NCBI GenBank assembly: GCA_023898685.1
Contig: CP060234.1
Coordinates: 1,798,001-1,862,000, forward strand
Length of the DNA stretch: 64,000 nucleotides
Source of the DNA: Phycisphaeraceae bacterium
GTDB taxonomy: Bacteria > Planctomycetota > Phycisphaerae > Phycisphaerales > UBA1924
Direction of reading: 5' to 3'
The position numbers were made by a program, and so were the translations under genes. Below, one piece after another: positions 25,018-34,222 of this stretch; position 1 is the first letter of the stretch, and the number at the start of each line of letters is the position of its first letter. Below the pieces are notes generated by a model. It was given only the letters and a program-made list of their open reading frames with translations. It ran no database searches and had not been told where the DNA came from.

Positions 25018-25132
25018 CGCACCACCCGTCCTTGTGAAAGACCTTGAGACGCCCGCCTGGCAGGACGCCCAAGCCAAAGCAGGATAGACCTTTCTGCTCT
25101 GCGGGCCGGGCCCCCGTGCAGCCCCGGCGCAC

Positions 25133-25159
25133 GAAAAACGCCCCGCAAGCGCGGGGCGT
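25133..25159 (-). terminator. Terminator of the dockerin gene at 25211
   Basis: Read on the minus strand, ACGCCCCGC-GCTT-GCGGGGCGT is a perfect 9-bp stem followed by TTTTTCG. It lies about 50 nt past the stop codon. Confidence 0.9.
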
Positions 25160-25210
25160 CGGAGACGGCGGTCCGGGGGGAATGGGCACCCCGGGCCGAC
25201 GAGAGAGGTC

Positions 25211-26272
25211 TTAGGGGCAGCCGGCGACGAAGCTCGAAGTGAACCTCACGAGGTCGACGAGGTCGATGATGTTGTTGCCATCAAAGTCCACGCTCGGATC
25301 GCCGAAGAGGAAGTAGTCGATGAACAGGTTGACGTCCCGCAGGTCGAGCAGGCCGTCGATGTTCGTGTCGCCATCGCACGGCGCGAGACCACCCGGGTCC
25401 GTGACCAGATCGAAGAAGTAGGGCGTTCCGTCGACGTCGAAGACCACGAGCAAAGCCAGGGGCCCGCCCTGGACCGTCTCGTACCCGTGGACCTCACGCA
25501 TGATCTCACGCCGCTGCCAGTCGTTCAGCGTCGCAAACGTCGACCCCGGCGCGTTCATCGGGTGCCACGCCGGCAGCCCGGCCGCGGGGCTGAAAGTCCA
25601 CGGCTCGCGAAGGTCGACGATGAACGACCCGGCCGGGAGGCCCGGGCCGCGAGGCGCGTTCACGCCGGGCTCGGCCGGCGACGGCCCGCCCGGATCGGCG
25701 TACCAGAAGTCCGGGATCGGTTGTTCGATGTTGTCCGAGCCATGACAGCCGGGGCAGCTCGTGTTGGGTTCGCAGCAGGGCTGGATCGTCGGCGCTCCAT
25801 AGGTGTAGAACGTGCTGCGTGTGTACGTCGAATCGCCGGTGATGCAGAACTCCTGGACATTCCATTGCCGCAGCACGGCGCCGTCGTAACTCGCGTAGAG
25901 CTGGCATGATTCGCAGGGACCCGCCGTGTGCTGGAATGCCTGCGAGACGGTGTACTTCGCCGCGGCGCCGACCGTCACACCCCCCGCGTCGCCGCCGATG
26001 GTGAAGCTCGCGTTCAGCTCGAACTCCTGGCCGACCGTCAGGGTGTTCTGGATGCCGCACGCGTACCCCGATCCGAGCGGCAGGCAGAACTTGCCCACCT
26101 GCCGTGTGCTGCTGGACCAGAATGAAGAGCACCAGAACCCCTCGATCACTTCACCTCGATAGTTGTGTTCTGCGTACGTCGCCGAGCAGCAGTCGGCCGC
26201 GGCCGAGGCGACGCCACCCGAGAACAGCGCCAGCGACGACGCACCGATCACCAAGAACTTCCTGAGTTCCAT
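25211..26272 (-). CDS. Secreted Cys-containing protein with dockerin-like tail
   Basis: 353 residues. ATG 26272 directly follows GAAGGGAAAAGGG; the ATG five codons upstream (26287) has no ribosome site. Signal peptide ELRKFLVIGASSLALFSGGV...ASA. The mature N-terminal region has many Cys (ADCCSAT, GFWCSSFW, GPCESCQLY, CCEPNTSCPGCHG), suggesting disulphides or a metal site. The C terminus carries two dockerin-like repeats: CDGDTNIDGLLDLRDVNLFI and DFDGNNIIDLVDLVRFTSSF, ending VAGCP-stop. The first repeat keeps canonical EF-hand-like DxDxNxDxxxD spacing. Function unknown; its own terminator lies at 25133. Confidence 0.75.
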   Translation of the reverse strand: MELRKFLVIGASSLALFSGGVASAAADCCSATYAEHNYRGEVIEGFWCSSFWSSSTRQVGKFCLPLGSGYACGIQNTLTVGQEFELNASFTIGGDAGGVTVGAAAKYTVSQAFQHTAGPCESCQLYASYDGAVLRQWNVQEFCITGDSTYTRSTFYTYGAPTIQPCCEPNTSCPGCHGSDNIEQPIPDFWYADPGGPSPAEPGVNAPRGPGLPAGSFIVDLREPWTFSPAAGLPAWHPMNAPGSTFATLNDWQRREIMREVHGYETVQGGPLALLVVFDVDGTPYFFDLVTDPGGLAPCDGDTNIDGLLDLRDVNLFIDYFLFGDPSVDFDGNNIIDLVDLVRFTSSFVAGCP

Positions 26273-26509
26273 CCCTTTTCCCTTCATGTCGATGAGGCAC
26301 GTGGCTGCCGCCGCCCGGCGCGTTGCCTGGGTGGACCGGCGCTCGGGCGCCGCGGCCCCGGGGCTTCAATCCGGAGTTCGGCCCGAGCAACGTCGGGTAC
26401 GCAAGCGAGCAAACCCCGCCGCTGCTCACGGGCTCGCCGCGCAACTCACGGGGGTTCGGCCGGAATCCCTAGTCGACGCACCCGAGTGATCCAGCCGGAT
26501 CCCGCCGCT

Positions 26510-27925
26510 TCACAACTCCCGCCTGGGCCATGCGCTCTCGACACGCCGCAGCGCCCGCTCAGACGCGACCCGCCACGCGCCGTTCCAGCGTGCGACGTTG
26601 GGCCGCGCGCCGTAGCGTTCGAGCAGGTCGGCCTCGTCGGTCGAGCCGATCACCAGCGGATCGCTCGACCCGATCCCCTCGTTCCCGCTCGCGACCATGA
26701 CGCGCGACGGCAGCGCCATCAGCCGCGTGTTCACGCCCTGCGAGGCCTTCCCGGGCAGCACGAGCACGCGCCACCCGGCGTCGAGCGCCTCGCCGATCAC
26801 CGCCCGCGCCGCGCGGTCGGTCCCGCCGACCCACAGCCGACTCGGGGCGCCAAAGCCCGCGAGCAGCTCACGGGCCACCTCGCGCGGATCGACGAGCAGG
26901 TCGGCCAGCAGATGCACCGCCTCGTCAAGCTCGTGCCGCGCGATCCACTTCTGCGACACGCAGCGGCTCCACCATTCGTGCACCGCCCTGGCCCATACGC
27001 GCTCCGTCCGCCCGTCGACCCGCGCGTCGAACGCGGGGCTGTAGCGCAGCCCGACCGCGGCGGTCGAAGCAAGCAGCGAGGGCGTCAGACAGCGCTCCCT
27101 TCCTACAGGCGCAAAGAGATCCGATGCGGAGCGTGCATCCGTGCTGAACAGCGCCGACCGTGTGGCCAGCCCGAACAACGCCGATCGCATGGTCTCCGTT
27201 TCGTGCGCCTCATCCAGCCGCTCGTCTTCCCAGCCCCGGGCCGACGCGCGCCGGAAACTCCGCTCGATCACCGATCGCAGCTCGTCCGCGCGCGCCGATT
27301 CCTGCTCGGGTGAGCACGGGGCGTCCTGCGGCACGGAGGAGACGACCGACGGCGTCACCTGCCATCGCACGCCGTCTTCGCACAGCCGCAGCCACAAGTC
27401 GGTGTGCGACCACGATGCAAGGTTGGCGCCGAAGCGTTTGCCGTCGAGCAACGACGTATGCAGCAGCGACGCCGACACCGGCACCGCGAGTAGCTCGCCC
27501 ATGGCGCCGATTCCGATCGAGCCCTCCTGCGGATCGATCGGGGGCCCGTCCGGCTCGCCGCGATCGCCCACCACGAACCAGGACCCGCACGCCGCACCGT
27601 GGGTGCCCGCCTCCGCCGCGGCCGTCAGGTGGGAGAGGGCCGACGGCGCGAGCATGTCGCCGCAGTCGAGGAAGCACACCATGTCCGATTCGACCCGCCT
27701 CAGGGCGGAATTGCGCATCCCGGCCGCTCCCCGGGCGTCCGGCGCCTCGATCGGGATAACCCGGCTATCCCCCGATTCGAGTTGCGCCCGCACACCGTCG
27801 AGCGCCGCGTCGTACACCGCCAGGAGCCGCCAGTCGCGCAGGCCCTGCGAGCCCAGGGAATCCAGCGTGGCGTGCAGGTGATCCACCCGATCCACGATCG
27901 TCAGGATGATGTCGACCTTCGCCAT
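26510..27925 (-). CDS. Family-2 glycosyltransferase with long C-terminal domain
   Basis: 471 residues; ATG 27925 follows GGGAGG. The first 190 residues are a GT-A domain (KVDIILTIVDRVDHLHATLD, RGAAGMRNSALRRVESDMVC, FLDCGDMLAPSAL as the DxD-like site). The remaining 280 residues resemble no domain I know; near the end there is an alternating alpha/beta stretch (LLVDPREVARELLAGFGAPS, RLWVGGTDRAARAVIGEALD) hinting at a Rossmann-like fold. Probably adds a sugar to a cell-surface glycan. It diverges from the family-4 glycosyltransferase gene at 28087. Confidence 0.75.
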   Translation of the reverse strand: MAKVDIILTIVDRVDHLHATLDSLGSQGLRDWRLLAVYDAALDGVRAQLESGDSRVIPIEAPDARGAAGMRNSALRRVESDMVCFLDCGDMLAPSALSHLTAAAEAGTHGAACGSWFVVGDRGEPDGPPIDPQEGSIGIGAMGELLAVPVSASLLHTSLLDGKRFGANLASWSHTDLWLRLCEDGVRWQVTPSVVSSVPQDAPCSPEQESARADELRSVIERSFRRASARGWEDERLDEAHETETMRSALFGLATRSALFSTDARSASDLFAPVGRERCLTPSLLASTAAVGLRYSPAFDARVDGRTERVWARAVHEWWSRCVSQKWIARHELDEAVHLLADLLVDPREVARELLAGFGAPSRLWVGGTDRAARAVIGEALDAGWRVLVLPGKASQGVNTRLMALPSRVMVASGNEGIGSSDPLVIGSTDEADLLERYGARPNVARWNGAWRVASERALRRVESAWPRREL

Positions 27926-28086
27926 AGCCTCCCGATCTCGGGTCCCCGATCGGCGGAATCCCGTGATGGTAGCGTTTCTGGTGGGGACACCCTGAGGCCG
28001 ATTCCCGGACCCGCGTTCAGTGCCCCGGCAAAAGGGCCGAATGACGCTTGCGGGGCCGCGTGGCCGGTCGCGATCGGGATGTCTCC

Positions 28087-29301
28087 ATGACCACCCTGCC
28101 GAACACCATCATCCTGACGTTCTCACCGGGGGGGTCGTTGACGAGATGGTCCGTGCTGGGTCGGATCGATCGCGAGCGCGATCTGCTCCGGGGGCTGCTC
28201 GGCATCGCGCCGCACATCGTCTTCGTGGCGAGGACGGGGCCGCGTGACGCTCAGATCGCCGCCGCGTTGCAGGAGGAGCTTGGTGGGAGGATCGACGCCA
28301 TCGCCCTCGACGAGCCCGATGCCGAACTCGGGCCGGGCCGCCCGCCGCACGAGCGCGTGCTCGCCCGATTGGGCGCTACGCGCCGCGTCGTTATTCAGAC
28401 GCTCCAACTCGACGACGGCGGGATCGCTCGCCAGCTGGTCAATCCCCTGCGCCGCGCGGGCGTTCAGGCCGCCCTCGTTGCGCGTGGCGGATTCATCGGC
28501 TCGCGTGTGCTCGCCGCCGAGTGCGGGCCACATGCCTACCCGACCGTCACGGCCGGCGTCCGCGAGCACGCCCTTTGCCAGCAGGCTCAGTATGTTGTCG
28601 GCGTCTCCGAATGCATGATCGATGAACTCTGCTGGCGGCACGGCGTCAACCCCGCCCGGACACGTGTCATCCCACATTTCATCAAGGACGTCGGCGAGCC
28701 GCCGGAACGCGCCAAGCGCGACCCCGGCCTGGTGCTCACCGTGGGTGAGCTGACCGACACGCGGGGTGTTGATCTGGTCATTCGCGCCATGGCCGCCCAG
28801 GCCGACGGCGTCCGCGAACGCCTCCAGCTTGTCGTCGTCGGCGACGGGCCCTGCCGGGAGCCGCTGGGGGCGCTCGCCGGCGAACTGGGCGTCCGCGCGT
28901 CATTGCCGGGCCGACTGCCGCACGATGAGGTGATGAGCCTCATGCGCACCTGCTCGATCTTCGTCCACGTCTCTTCACAGCGGCGTCTCTCTCGCTCATT
29001 GCTCGAAGCCATGTCCCACGGCTGCCCCGTCATCACCTCAGACATACCGGAGTTCGATGGCCTGATCGACAACGGGAGCACCGGGATCCGCGTCAAGCCG
29101 GTCCCGGAGGCGATCGCCTTTGCGATCGCGAGCATGGCCGACGATCAGGACTGGCGCGAGATGATCGGTTCGAGCGCCGCCGACGTGGCCCGGGCCAAAT
29201 GCGCGCTCGAGGTCGTGATCTCCCGGACGCGGGCGGTCTACGCCGACGCACTCCGCATCGCGCCCGCGACCGTCGCCCCACGCCACCGCAAGGCCGGCTG
29301 A
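28087..29301 (+). CDS. Family-4 glycosyltransferase
   Basis: 404 residues from ATG 28087, matching where hydrophobic beta strand 1 begins (NTIILTFSPGGSL). The GT-B C-terminal domain is clear: VLTVGELTDTRGVDLVIRAM, LQLVVVGDGPCREPL, LPGRLPHDEVMSLMRTCSIF, HVSSQRRLSRSLLEAMSHGC (the E-x7-E-like region) and PVITSDIPEFDGLIDNGSTG. It should transfer a nucleotide-sugar to a glycan acceptor with retention. It follows the divergent family-2 gene, continuing the glycan theme of 19-29 kb. Confidence 0.85.
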   Translation: MTTLPNTIILTFSPGGSLTRWSVLGRIDRERDLLRGLLGIAPHIVFVARTGPRDAQIAAALQEELGGRIDAIALDEPDAELGPGRPPHERVLARLGATRRVVIQTLQLDDGGIARQLVNPLRRAGVQAALVARGGFIGSRVLAAECGPHAYPTVTAGVREHALCQQAQYVVGVSECMIDELCWRHGVNPARTRVIPHFIKDVGEPPERAKRDPGLVLTVGELTDTRGVDLVIRAMAAQADGVRERLQLVVVGDGPCREPLGALAGELGVRASLPGRLPHDEVMSLMRTCSIFVHVSSQRRLSRSLLEAMSHGCPVITSDIPEFDGLIDNGSTGIRVKPVPEAIAFAIASMADDQDWREMIGSSAADVARAKCALEVVISRTRAVYADALRIAPATVAPRHRKAG

Positions 29302-29414
29302 CGATTCACGCCCGGCGCTCCGATGAGCCGATAGCCCGAGTCGCGAAGGGCTTCGCACACGTATTCCATGTATCACCGATACGGGGGATACGGATCCCAG
29401 GGACGGGAGCACCA

Positions 29415-29756
29415 ATGACGGGAATCCTCAATCGCCGCCGCCACCCGCGCTTTGCGGTCGGCATTGACTGCAAGCTCATCCGGGCGGCCACTTCGCGGTA
29501 CGACATCGCCAGAACCGGGGATGTGTCCGCCGGGGGCGCCATGCTCGAGGTTCGCACCTCTCGGGCCTTTCATGCCGGCGAACCGATCGACATCGCCGTC
29601 AACTGGGCCGGACGCCCGATGCTGACCTCCGAGGAGTTGATCACGGCACGCGTCCTCAGGGCCGACCCGCTGCTGGGCCACACCCAGCGGGTGGCGATCT
29701 GCTTTGATCGCGTCCAGGATCAGGCCGACGCCCTCGCGGCGGCCGCGGCGGCCTGA
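29415..29756 (+). CDS. PilZ-domain protein (c-di-GMP receptor)
   Basis: 113 residues from ATG 29415 after GGGAG. It is essentially one PilZ domain: the RRRHPRF motif (RxxxR) near residue 8 and DVSAGGAML (D/NxSxxG) near residue 36 are the two c-di-GMP contact motifs. No attached effector domain is present, so it probably acts by binding a partner. nadA follows after 72 nt. Confidence 0.85.
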   Translation: MTGILNRRRHPRFAVGIDCKLIRAATSRYDIARTGDVSAGGAMLEVRTSRAFHAGEPIDIAVNWAGRPMLTSEELITARVLRADPLLGHTQRVAICFDRVQDQADALAAAAAA

Positions 29757-29802
29757 CCGGGGGCTTCGCGGGTATCCGAACGCCATCCTCCCTAGAGTTC
29801 GT

Positions 29803-29826
29803 CCGGAGTCGAACTCCGGGGAGGCA
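29803..29826 (+). promoter_or_regulatory. Hairpin abutting the nadA ribosome site
   Basis: CCGGAGT-CGA-ACTCCGG (29803-29819) is a perfect 7-bp hairpin directly adjoining the GGAGG that serves nadA. No T run follows, so it is not a terminator; control of translation initiation is possible. Confidence 0.4.
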
Positions 29827-29828
29827 TC

Positions 29829-31082
29829 ATGCTCTGGCAACCCTCGCTGCCCGAGGCCTATCACGCGGTCGGGTCCCCGCGGCTGGGCGAGGCGATCGAG
29901 GATCGCCGCCGCCGGCTGGGCGAACGCCTGGTCATCCTGGGACACCACTACCAGCAGGACGAGGTCGTCCGGCACGCCGATTTTGCGGGCGACTCGCTCA
30001 AGCTCAGCCAGCTGGCCGCGGGGGTTGCGGCGGAACGCGACGTCGACTACGTCGTCTTCTGCGGCGTGCATTTCATGGCCGAGACGGCCGACATGCTCAC
30101 CCCAGAATCGGTGAAGGTCATCCTTCCTGATCTCTCCGCCGGGTGCTCGATGGCCGACATGGCCGCCTACGACGAGACCGTCCAGGCCTGGGCCGAGATC
30201 CACGAGGCCCTCAACCGGGTCCACGGCGGGCGCTGGCAGGGCCGAGTCGTCCCGATTACCTACGTCAACTCGTCCGCCGCCATCAAGGCTTTCGTGGGCG
30301 AGCACGACGGCGCCTGCTGCACCAGTTCGAACGCCGATCGGGTGTTCGAGTGGGCGATGCGGGGGGGCGTCCACCCCCGGGGCGAGGACGAGGAGATCAA
30401 GGTGCTCTTCCTGCCCGACCAGCACCTGGGCCGCAACACCGCCGCGAAGTTCGGCATTGACGTCGCCACCCGTTCATGTGTCTATGACCCCAAGGCGATC
30501 GCACTGGGCGACGCGGTGGGGGGCTCGACCCGGGAGCAGGTTGCGCAGAGCGATGCGATCCTCTGGGCGGGCCACTGCTCGGTGCACAAGCTCTTCCGGC
30601 CCGAGCACTGCGACGCGATCCGCAAGGCCGACGGGCAGCTCGACCCCGGCATCAAGCCCACGCGGATCATCGTTCACCCCGAGTGCGCCAAGGACGTGGT
30701 CGACAAGGCCGACCTCGCGGGCTCGACCGAGTTCATCATCAACCGCCTGCGTGAGTCGGAGCCGGGCGACCGGTGGGCGGTCGGCACCGAGGTGCACCTG
30801 GTTCACCGCCTCGCCGACGAGCTGCGCGAGCGAGGCGTCGAGGTGCGCATGCTCTCCGAATGCCAGTGCCTGTGCACCACGATGTACCGCATCGACGAGC
30901 CTCACCTGCTCTGGGTGCTCGACGGGCTCTGTGGGCTGGAGACTCAGGCGGACGGCACGCCTGCCGATGCGCCGACAACCGAGCGCAACGTCATCCACGT
31001 TCACCCGGAGATCCGTGGCCCCGCGCTGCTCGCCGTCAGCCGAATGCTCGAGTTGACAAGCCCGGCGTCCGCAGGGTCGTGA
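29829..31082 (+). CDS. nadA: Quinolinate synthase A
   Basis: 417 residues. NadA condenses iminoaspartate with dihydroxyacetone phosphate to quinolinate, the NAD precursor, using a [4Fe-4S] cluster. Conserved blocks: LGHHYQQDEVVRHADFAGDS, FCGVHFMAETADML (cluster Cys, about residue 78), VTYVNSS-like ITYVNSSAAIKAF, HPECAKDVVD (Cys, about 285) and SECQCLCTTMYRID (Cys, about 345-350). It has the longer form seen in many non-enteric bacteria. nadB and nadC are not in the window. Confidence 0.96.
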   Translation: MLWQPSLPEAYHAVGSPRLGEAIEDRRRRLGERLVILGHHYQQDEVVRHADFAGDSLKLSQLAAGVAAERDVDYVVFCGVHFMAETADMLTPESVKVILPDLSAGCSMADMAAYDETVQAWAEIHEALNRVHGGRWQGRVVPITYVNSSAAIKAFVGEHDGACCTSSNADRVFEWAMRGGVHPRGEDEEIKVLFLPDQHLGRNTAAKFGIDVATRSCVYDPKAIALGDAVGGSTREQVAQSDAILWAGHCSVHKLFRPEHCDAIRKADGQLDPGIKPTRIIVHPECAKDVVDKADLAGSTEFIINRLRESEPGDRWAVGTEVHLVHRLADELRERGVEVRMLSECQCLCTTMYRIDEPHLLWVLDGLCGLETQADGTPADAPTTERNVIHVHPEIRGPALLAVSRMLELTSPASAGS

Positions 31083-31159
31083 TTGAGTGTGACCTCGGGT
31101 GCGACGCGGCGGCGGTCATCCCATGAGTGCGCCGTCCGCGAGAGCCCGCGGCATAGGAA

Positions 31160-31564
31160 TCAGCCCGACGTGACGTCGGGCCGGTCGATCGCCCCATTGA
31201 ACATGCTGCTCGCGGCCCGATCGGTCACCTTGACCTCGGCGAGGCTGTCTTCATTGGGAGACGCCCCGGCCGCGTCGAGCGCGTCACGCATCTTCCTTCC
31301 CGGCTTGAACTTGACGGTGTGCTTGGCCGGGACGGGCACGGGCTCGAGCGTCTTGGGGTTCTGGGCCGTGCGGGCGGCCCGCACGCGCACCTCGAAGACG
31401 CCGAAATCGCGGAACTCAAGCCGGTGCCCGGCGCCGAGTTCGCTGACGATCTCATCGAGGAACTGCTGGACGATCACCTTCACATCGGTTCGCTTGAGCT
31501 TCGTTCGCTCGGTGATCCGGTCGATGATGTCCTTCTTCGTCATCGTGTTGTTGGCGGCGCCCAT
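31160..31564 (-). CDS. HU/IHF-family DNA-binding protein with C-terminal extension
   Basis: 134 residues; the family is usually 90-100. The core is standard: TKKDIIDRITERTKLKRTDV, EIVSELGAGHRLEFRDFGVF and KPGRKMRDA. The DNA-intercalating arm reads ARTAQNPKTLEPVPVPAKHT, with the conserved N-P at its tip. About 35 extra residues follow (AAGASPNEDSLAEVKVTDRA...), mildly acidic and of unknown role. ATG 31564 is used; ATG 31543 (MTKKD) is an alternative that matches typical HU starts. Convergent with nadA. Confidence 0.9.
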   Translation of the reverse strand: MGAANNTMTKKDIIDRITERTKLKRTDVKVIVQQFLDEIVSELGAGHRLEFRDFGVFEVRVRAARTAQNPKTLEPVPVPAKHTVKFKPGRKMRDALDAAGASPNEDSLAEVKVTDRAASSMFNGAIDRPDVTSG

Positions 31565-31898
31565 CCTGCCAGCCCCGTTTTGTCGGCATCCGCACCACAG
31601 GTCTCGTCGAGGTCACCCGCCGGCACGGTGCCGTGTCAATGCTGCTTGCCCAACGCGCCGCGGCACAGGATCAAAACGGCAGAATGACCGCAAATCCCCA
31701 CGCCCCGCGCCGCACCCCGATACGCACGCCCAATCGGACGCTCTCTCCCTGTCCATTTGCGCGGCCCAGCCCGAGCCGCGTGCCGTCAGTATCGCAAACT
31801 CCACCACCTCGGTCAATCCGAGAGAGCCAATCCAAATGTGAAACTTCGCCGATTCGGGTCGAGGGCTCAAAAACCGGGATCCCGGCGGGTCATGAAAC
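31565..31898 (-). other. 334-nt spacer upstream of the HU gene
   Basis: No gene is convincing here. The low-GC patch around 31800-31860 (TCAATCCGAGAGAGCCAATC and onward) could hold the HU promoter, but no -35/-10 pair is clear. A weak terminator for the upstream beta-barrel gene is listed separately. Confidence 0.4.
31869..31885 (-). terminator. Weak terminator after the beta-barrel gene
   Basis: On the minus strand CCGG-GATC-CCGG is followed directly by TTTTTGAG, 14 nt past the stop codon. The stem is short. Confidence 0.45.
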
Positions 31899-32765
31899 TC
31901 AGAAAATCAGTTGCGCTCCCCAATAGAGACCCGCCATCGACCCTCTCCACTCGAACTCGGCGGCCCCGCTCCCGCTCGACAGATCGAGCACCTCCATGTG
32001 ATACCCGATACGCACCCCAAGAGCAGGGATAGGGCGATAGACAAACCCGGCGTCGATTGTGAAGGTCACCGACGATCGGTCCCCTGTCGAGAAGCCCCCG
32101 ATCGATGACTCGACGTCGAGCCCAAACGTTCTCGCGATGTCGAGTTCGATGCGCCCCCCCACATACGGCTCGGCAAAGAGCTCGTCCGCGCCGGCCGACG
32201 TGGGCACTCCCGGCGCCGCGGCGATGACCGGATTCACTCGAGCGTCGAAGTTGGCATGGTGGAACCGCACGCCCCCGAGGACATCGACGCCCGCCTCGAA
32301 TCGCCCCGCCCCGGGCTCGACACCCTCCTCCAGGTGGCGGTAGAGACGGTAGGACACGTCGAGGTTCATCGATTCATACGACAGATCCGAGACCAGCCCA
32401 TCACCCGTGGCGAACGGGGCCCCCCCGATCTGGCCCGCGGCGAGCGCGGTCGCCCCCCGGTCGCTCGTCGAGAAGGCGAGCCCGGCGAGCGCCACGCGCC
32501 ATCGATCTCGGGCGACGATGATCCGCCCGTAGGGCTCGAGGCGGGGGCTGTCGAGGTTGAGATCCCCGAGCTCGGTCCGGTTGGCCTTGGTCGTGGTCGA
32601 CGGCAGCCGGACCTTGCCGCTCGGCCCCACGAAATAGATGGAGGGCTCGAAGCGGATGGTCCACCCGGGTCCTCGGGGAGCCGTCTCATCGGGCAACTTC
32701 TCTTGGGCCTGGGCCGTTGCGGCGAGCACGCCGATGCACGCGCATGTCAGGGTCGGTTTGAGCAT
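31899..32765 (-). CDS. Predicted outer-membrane beta-barrel protein
   Basis: 288 residues from ATG 32765, preceded by GAGGAGG, with signal peptide LKPTLTCACIGVLAATAQAQ. The body alternates hydrophobic and polar residues in strands (WRVALAGLAFSTSDRG, MNLDVSYRLYRHLEEG, AGVDVLGGVRFHHANFD, VTFTIDAGFVYRPIPALGVR) and ends AGLYWGAQLIF, with a C-terminal Phe as in many outer-membrane proteins. Aromatic-girdle spacing supports a small 8-12 stranded barrel. No transport or enzymatic signature is visible. The frame is open upstream to 32963 but only overlaps the arfB gene. Confidence 0.75.
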   Translation of the reverse strand: MLKPTLTCACIGVLAATAQAQEKLPDETAPRGPGWTIRFEPSIYFVGPSGKVRLPSTTTKANRTELGDLNLDSPRLEPYGRIIVARDRWRVALAGLAFSTSDRGATALAAGQIGGAPFATGDGLVSDLSYESMNLDVSYRLYRHLEEGVEPGAGRFEAGVDVLGGVRFHHANFDARVNPVIAAAPGVPTSAGADELFAEPYVGGRIELDIARTFGLDVESSIGGFSTGDRSSVTFTIDAGFVYRPIPALGVRIGYHMEVLDLSSGSGAAEFEWRGSMAGLYWGAQLIF

Positions 32766-32814
32766 CAAGAGATTCCCTCCTCGTCGGACGCGGACCCACA
32801 GCGTAACGTGCCTC

Positions 32815-33270
32815 ATGGCCGAACGCCCGCCCGAGCATCGGGGCGATCCATCCAGGCTGGTCCGGCTGGGCCCGGGCGTGCGTGTGCCGCCCGCGGCTCT
32901 GCGGTTCACGTTCGTCGCGAGCGGCGGGCCGGGCGGGCAGAACGTCAACAAGCGTTCAACCAAGGCCGTGCTGCGCGTGGCGGTCGTCGATCTCGGGATG
33001 CCCCTGGACGCCGCCGACCGGCTCCGGTCGCAGCAATCTCACTGGCTGACGGGCGAGGACGAGTTGCTGATCCCGTGCGAGGTGCACCGCAGCCAACACC
33101 GGAATCGGGCGGAGTGCGTCGAGCTGCTGAGCGCCGCGGTCGTGCGGGCACTGGCGAGACCCAAGCCGAGGCGCCCGACCAAGCCCTCTCGGGGGGCGAT
33201 CGAGCGCCGGCTCGAGACCAAGCGGCAGCGGTCGGAGACCAAGAAGCGGCGCCGGCCCCCGCCCGATTGA
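32815..33270 (+). CDS. arfB: ArfB-type peptidyl-tRNA hydrolase (alternative ribosome rescue)
   Basis: 151 residues. It has the catalytic GGQ loop (FVASGGPGGQNVNKRSTKAV, about residue 40) of class-I release factors but no codon-recognition domain, the layout of ArfB/YaeJ. The basic C-terminal tail (RRLETKRQRSETKKRRRPP) is the part that enters the empty mRNA channel of a stalled ribosome in known members. It should release peptides from non-stop ribosomes. It diverges from the beta-barrel gene (49 nt between starts) and is followed 38 nt later by tsaB. Confidence 0.9.
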   Translation: MAERPPEHRGDPSRLVRLGPGVRVPPAALRFTFVASGGPGGQNVNKRSTKAVLRVAVVDLGMPLDAADRLRSQQSHWLTGEDELLIPCEVHRSQHRNRAECVELLSAAVVRALARPKPRRPTKPSRGAIERRLETKRQRSETKKRRRPPPD

Positions 33271-33308
33271 TCGCGGATCGACGGCCTCTGCGGACGTATG
33301 CTGGATCG

Positions 33309-34061
33309 ATGAGCGGGCGTGACTCCCCGATTCCGTGGGCCCTGGCGATCGAGACCAGCAACCCGTCCAGCCATGACGACGCGCCCGCGGCGGGTGTGGC
33401 GGGCCGTCGGTTGGAATCCGATGCCGTTGCGGATCGCGGCCCGGGCGAGATCGTCGAGATCCCGCTGGCTCCCGGCGCGCGGCATGACGACGGGCTGATG
33501 CCGGCGATCGAAGCCCTTCGGGCACGCCTCGGCGTGGGGCCGGGGGACCTCGAACGGGTGTGCGTTTCGATCGGTCCGGGTGGGTACACGGGGCTGCGGG
33601 TCGCGGTCACCACCGCCAAGTCCATCGCCGAGACGACCGGGGCGGCGGTGGTCGGTGTGCCCTCGGCGGCGGTCGCGGCGGCCAACAGCGGTCTCGAGCC
33701 GCCGTTCGCGGTCTGCCTCGCCTCCAAGCGAGGCGCGACCCACGTGACCGTCTTCAAGGGCTGCACCAGCGCGGAGCCGGGGACGATTTCCACGCTCCTG
33801 GGCGTCGAGGTGGGCCTGATCGATGCCGAGGGGCTTGAACCCCTTGGGGTGCGATTCCTGATCGCCGACCGGTTCCTGCCGGACGGGATTCGCCGTCGGG
33901 CCGCCCAATTGGGTATCGGTGTCCAGCCTCCCCGTTTTACGGCGGTGGCCTGTCTTGAATTAGGCTTGTGCTTGGATCAGGAGCCCATCGAGAAGCTCGC
34001 TCCGGCCTATGCGCGCGTACCCGAAGCGGTTCGTTTGTGGAAGGTGCGGCATCAGGCGTGA
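33309..34061 (+). CDS. tsaB: tRNA threonylcarbamoyladenosine biosynthesis protein TsaB
   Basis: 250 residues from ATG 33309. TsaB is the dimerisation partner of TsaD in the complex that makes t6A37 on ANN-decoding tRNAs. The ASKHA fold is recognisable: WALAIETSNPSS at the start, ERVCVSIGPGGYTGLRVAVT (the diagnostic GPGSFTGLR-like motif, about residue 85) and KSIAETTGAAVVGVPSAAVA. Residues 18-50 contain an unusually polar loop. tsaD and tsaE are not in the window; the neighbour arfB is also a translation-quality gene. Confidence 0.88.
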   Translation: MSGRDSPIPWALAIETSNPSSHDDAPAAGVAGRRLESDAVADRGPGEIVEIPLAPGARHDDGLMPAIEALRARLGVGPGDLERVCVSIGPGGYTGLRVAVTTAKSIAETTGAAVVGVPSAAVAAANSGLEPPFAVCLASKRGATHVTVFKGCTSAEPGTISTLLGVEVGLIDAEGLEPLGVRFLIADRFLPDGIRRRAAQLGIGVQPPRFTAVACLELGLCLDQEPIEKLAPAYARVPEAVRLWKVRHQA

Positions 34062-34222
34062 TTTTCATAGGAATCTTTCGTATCTTGAGATGCAGATCGA
34101 CTCGGGTCTGCGTCAAGTCGTGCTCGCCCAGGGTCGATAACCGCGAGAGCGCGGGAGGGCACGAGTTGCCCCATGAAAGGCCAACGGACGGCCGCCTGCG
34201 CAGGTGAAGCGGGGTTCGGCGG

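Noticed and set aside
31163..31182. GCCCGACGT/GACGTCGGGC palindrome at the end of the HU gene as a terminator
   Set aside because: The repeat lies within the last codons of the gene and has no T run on either strand.
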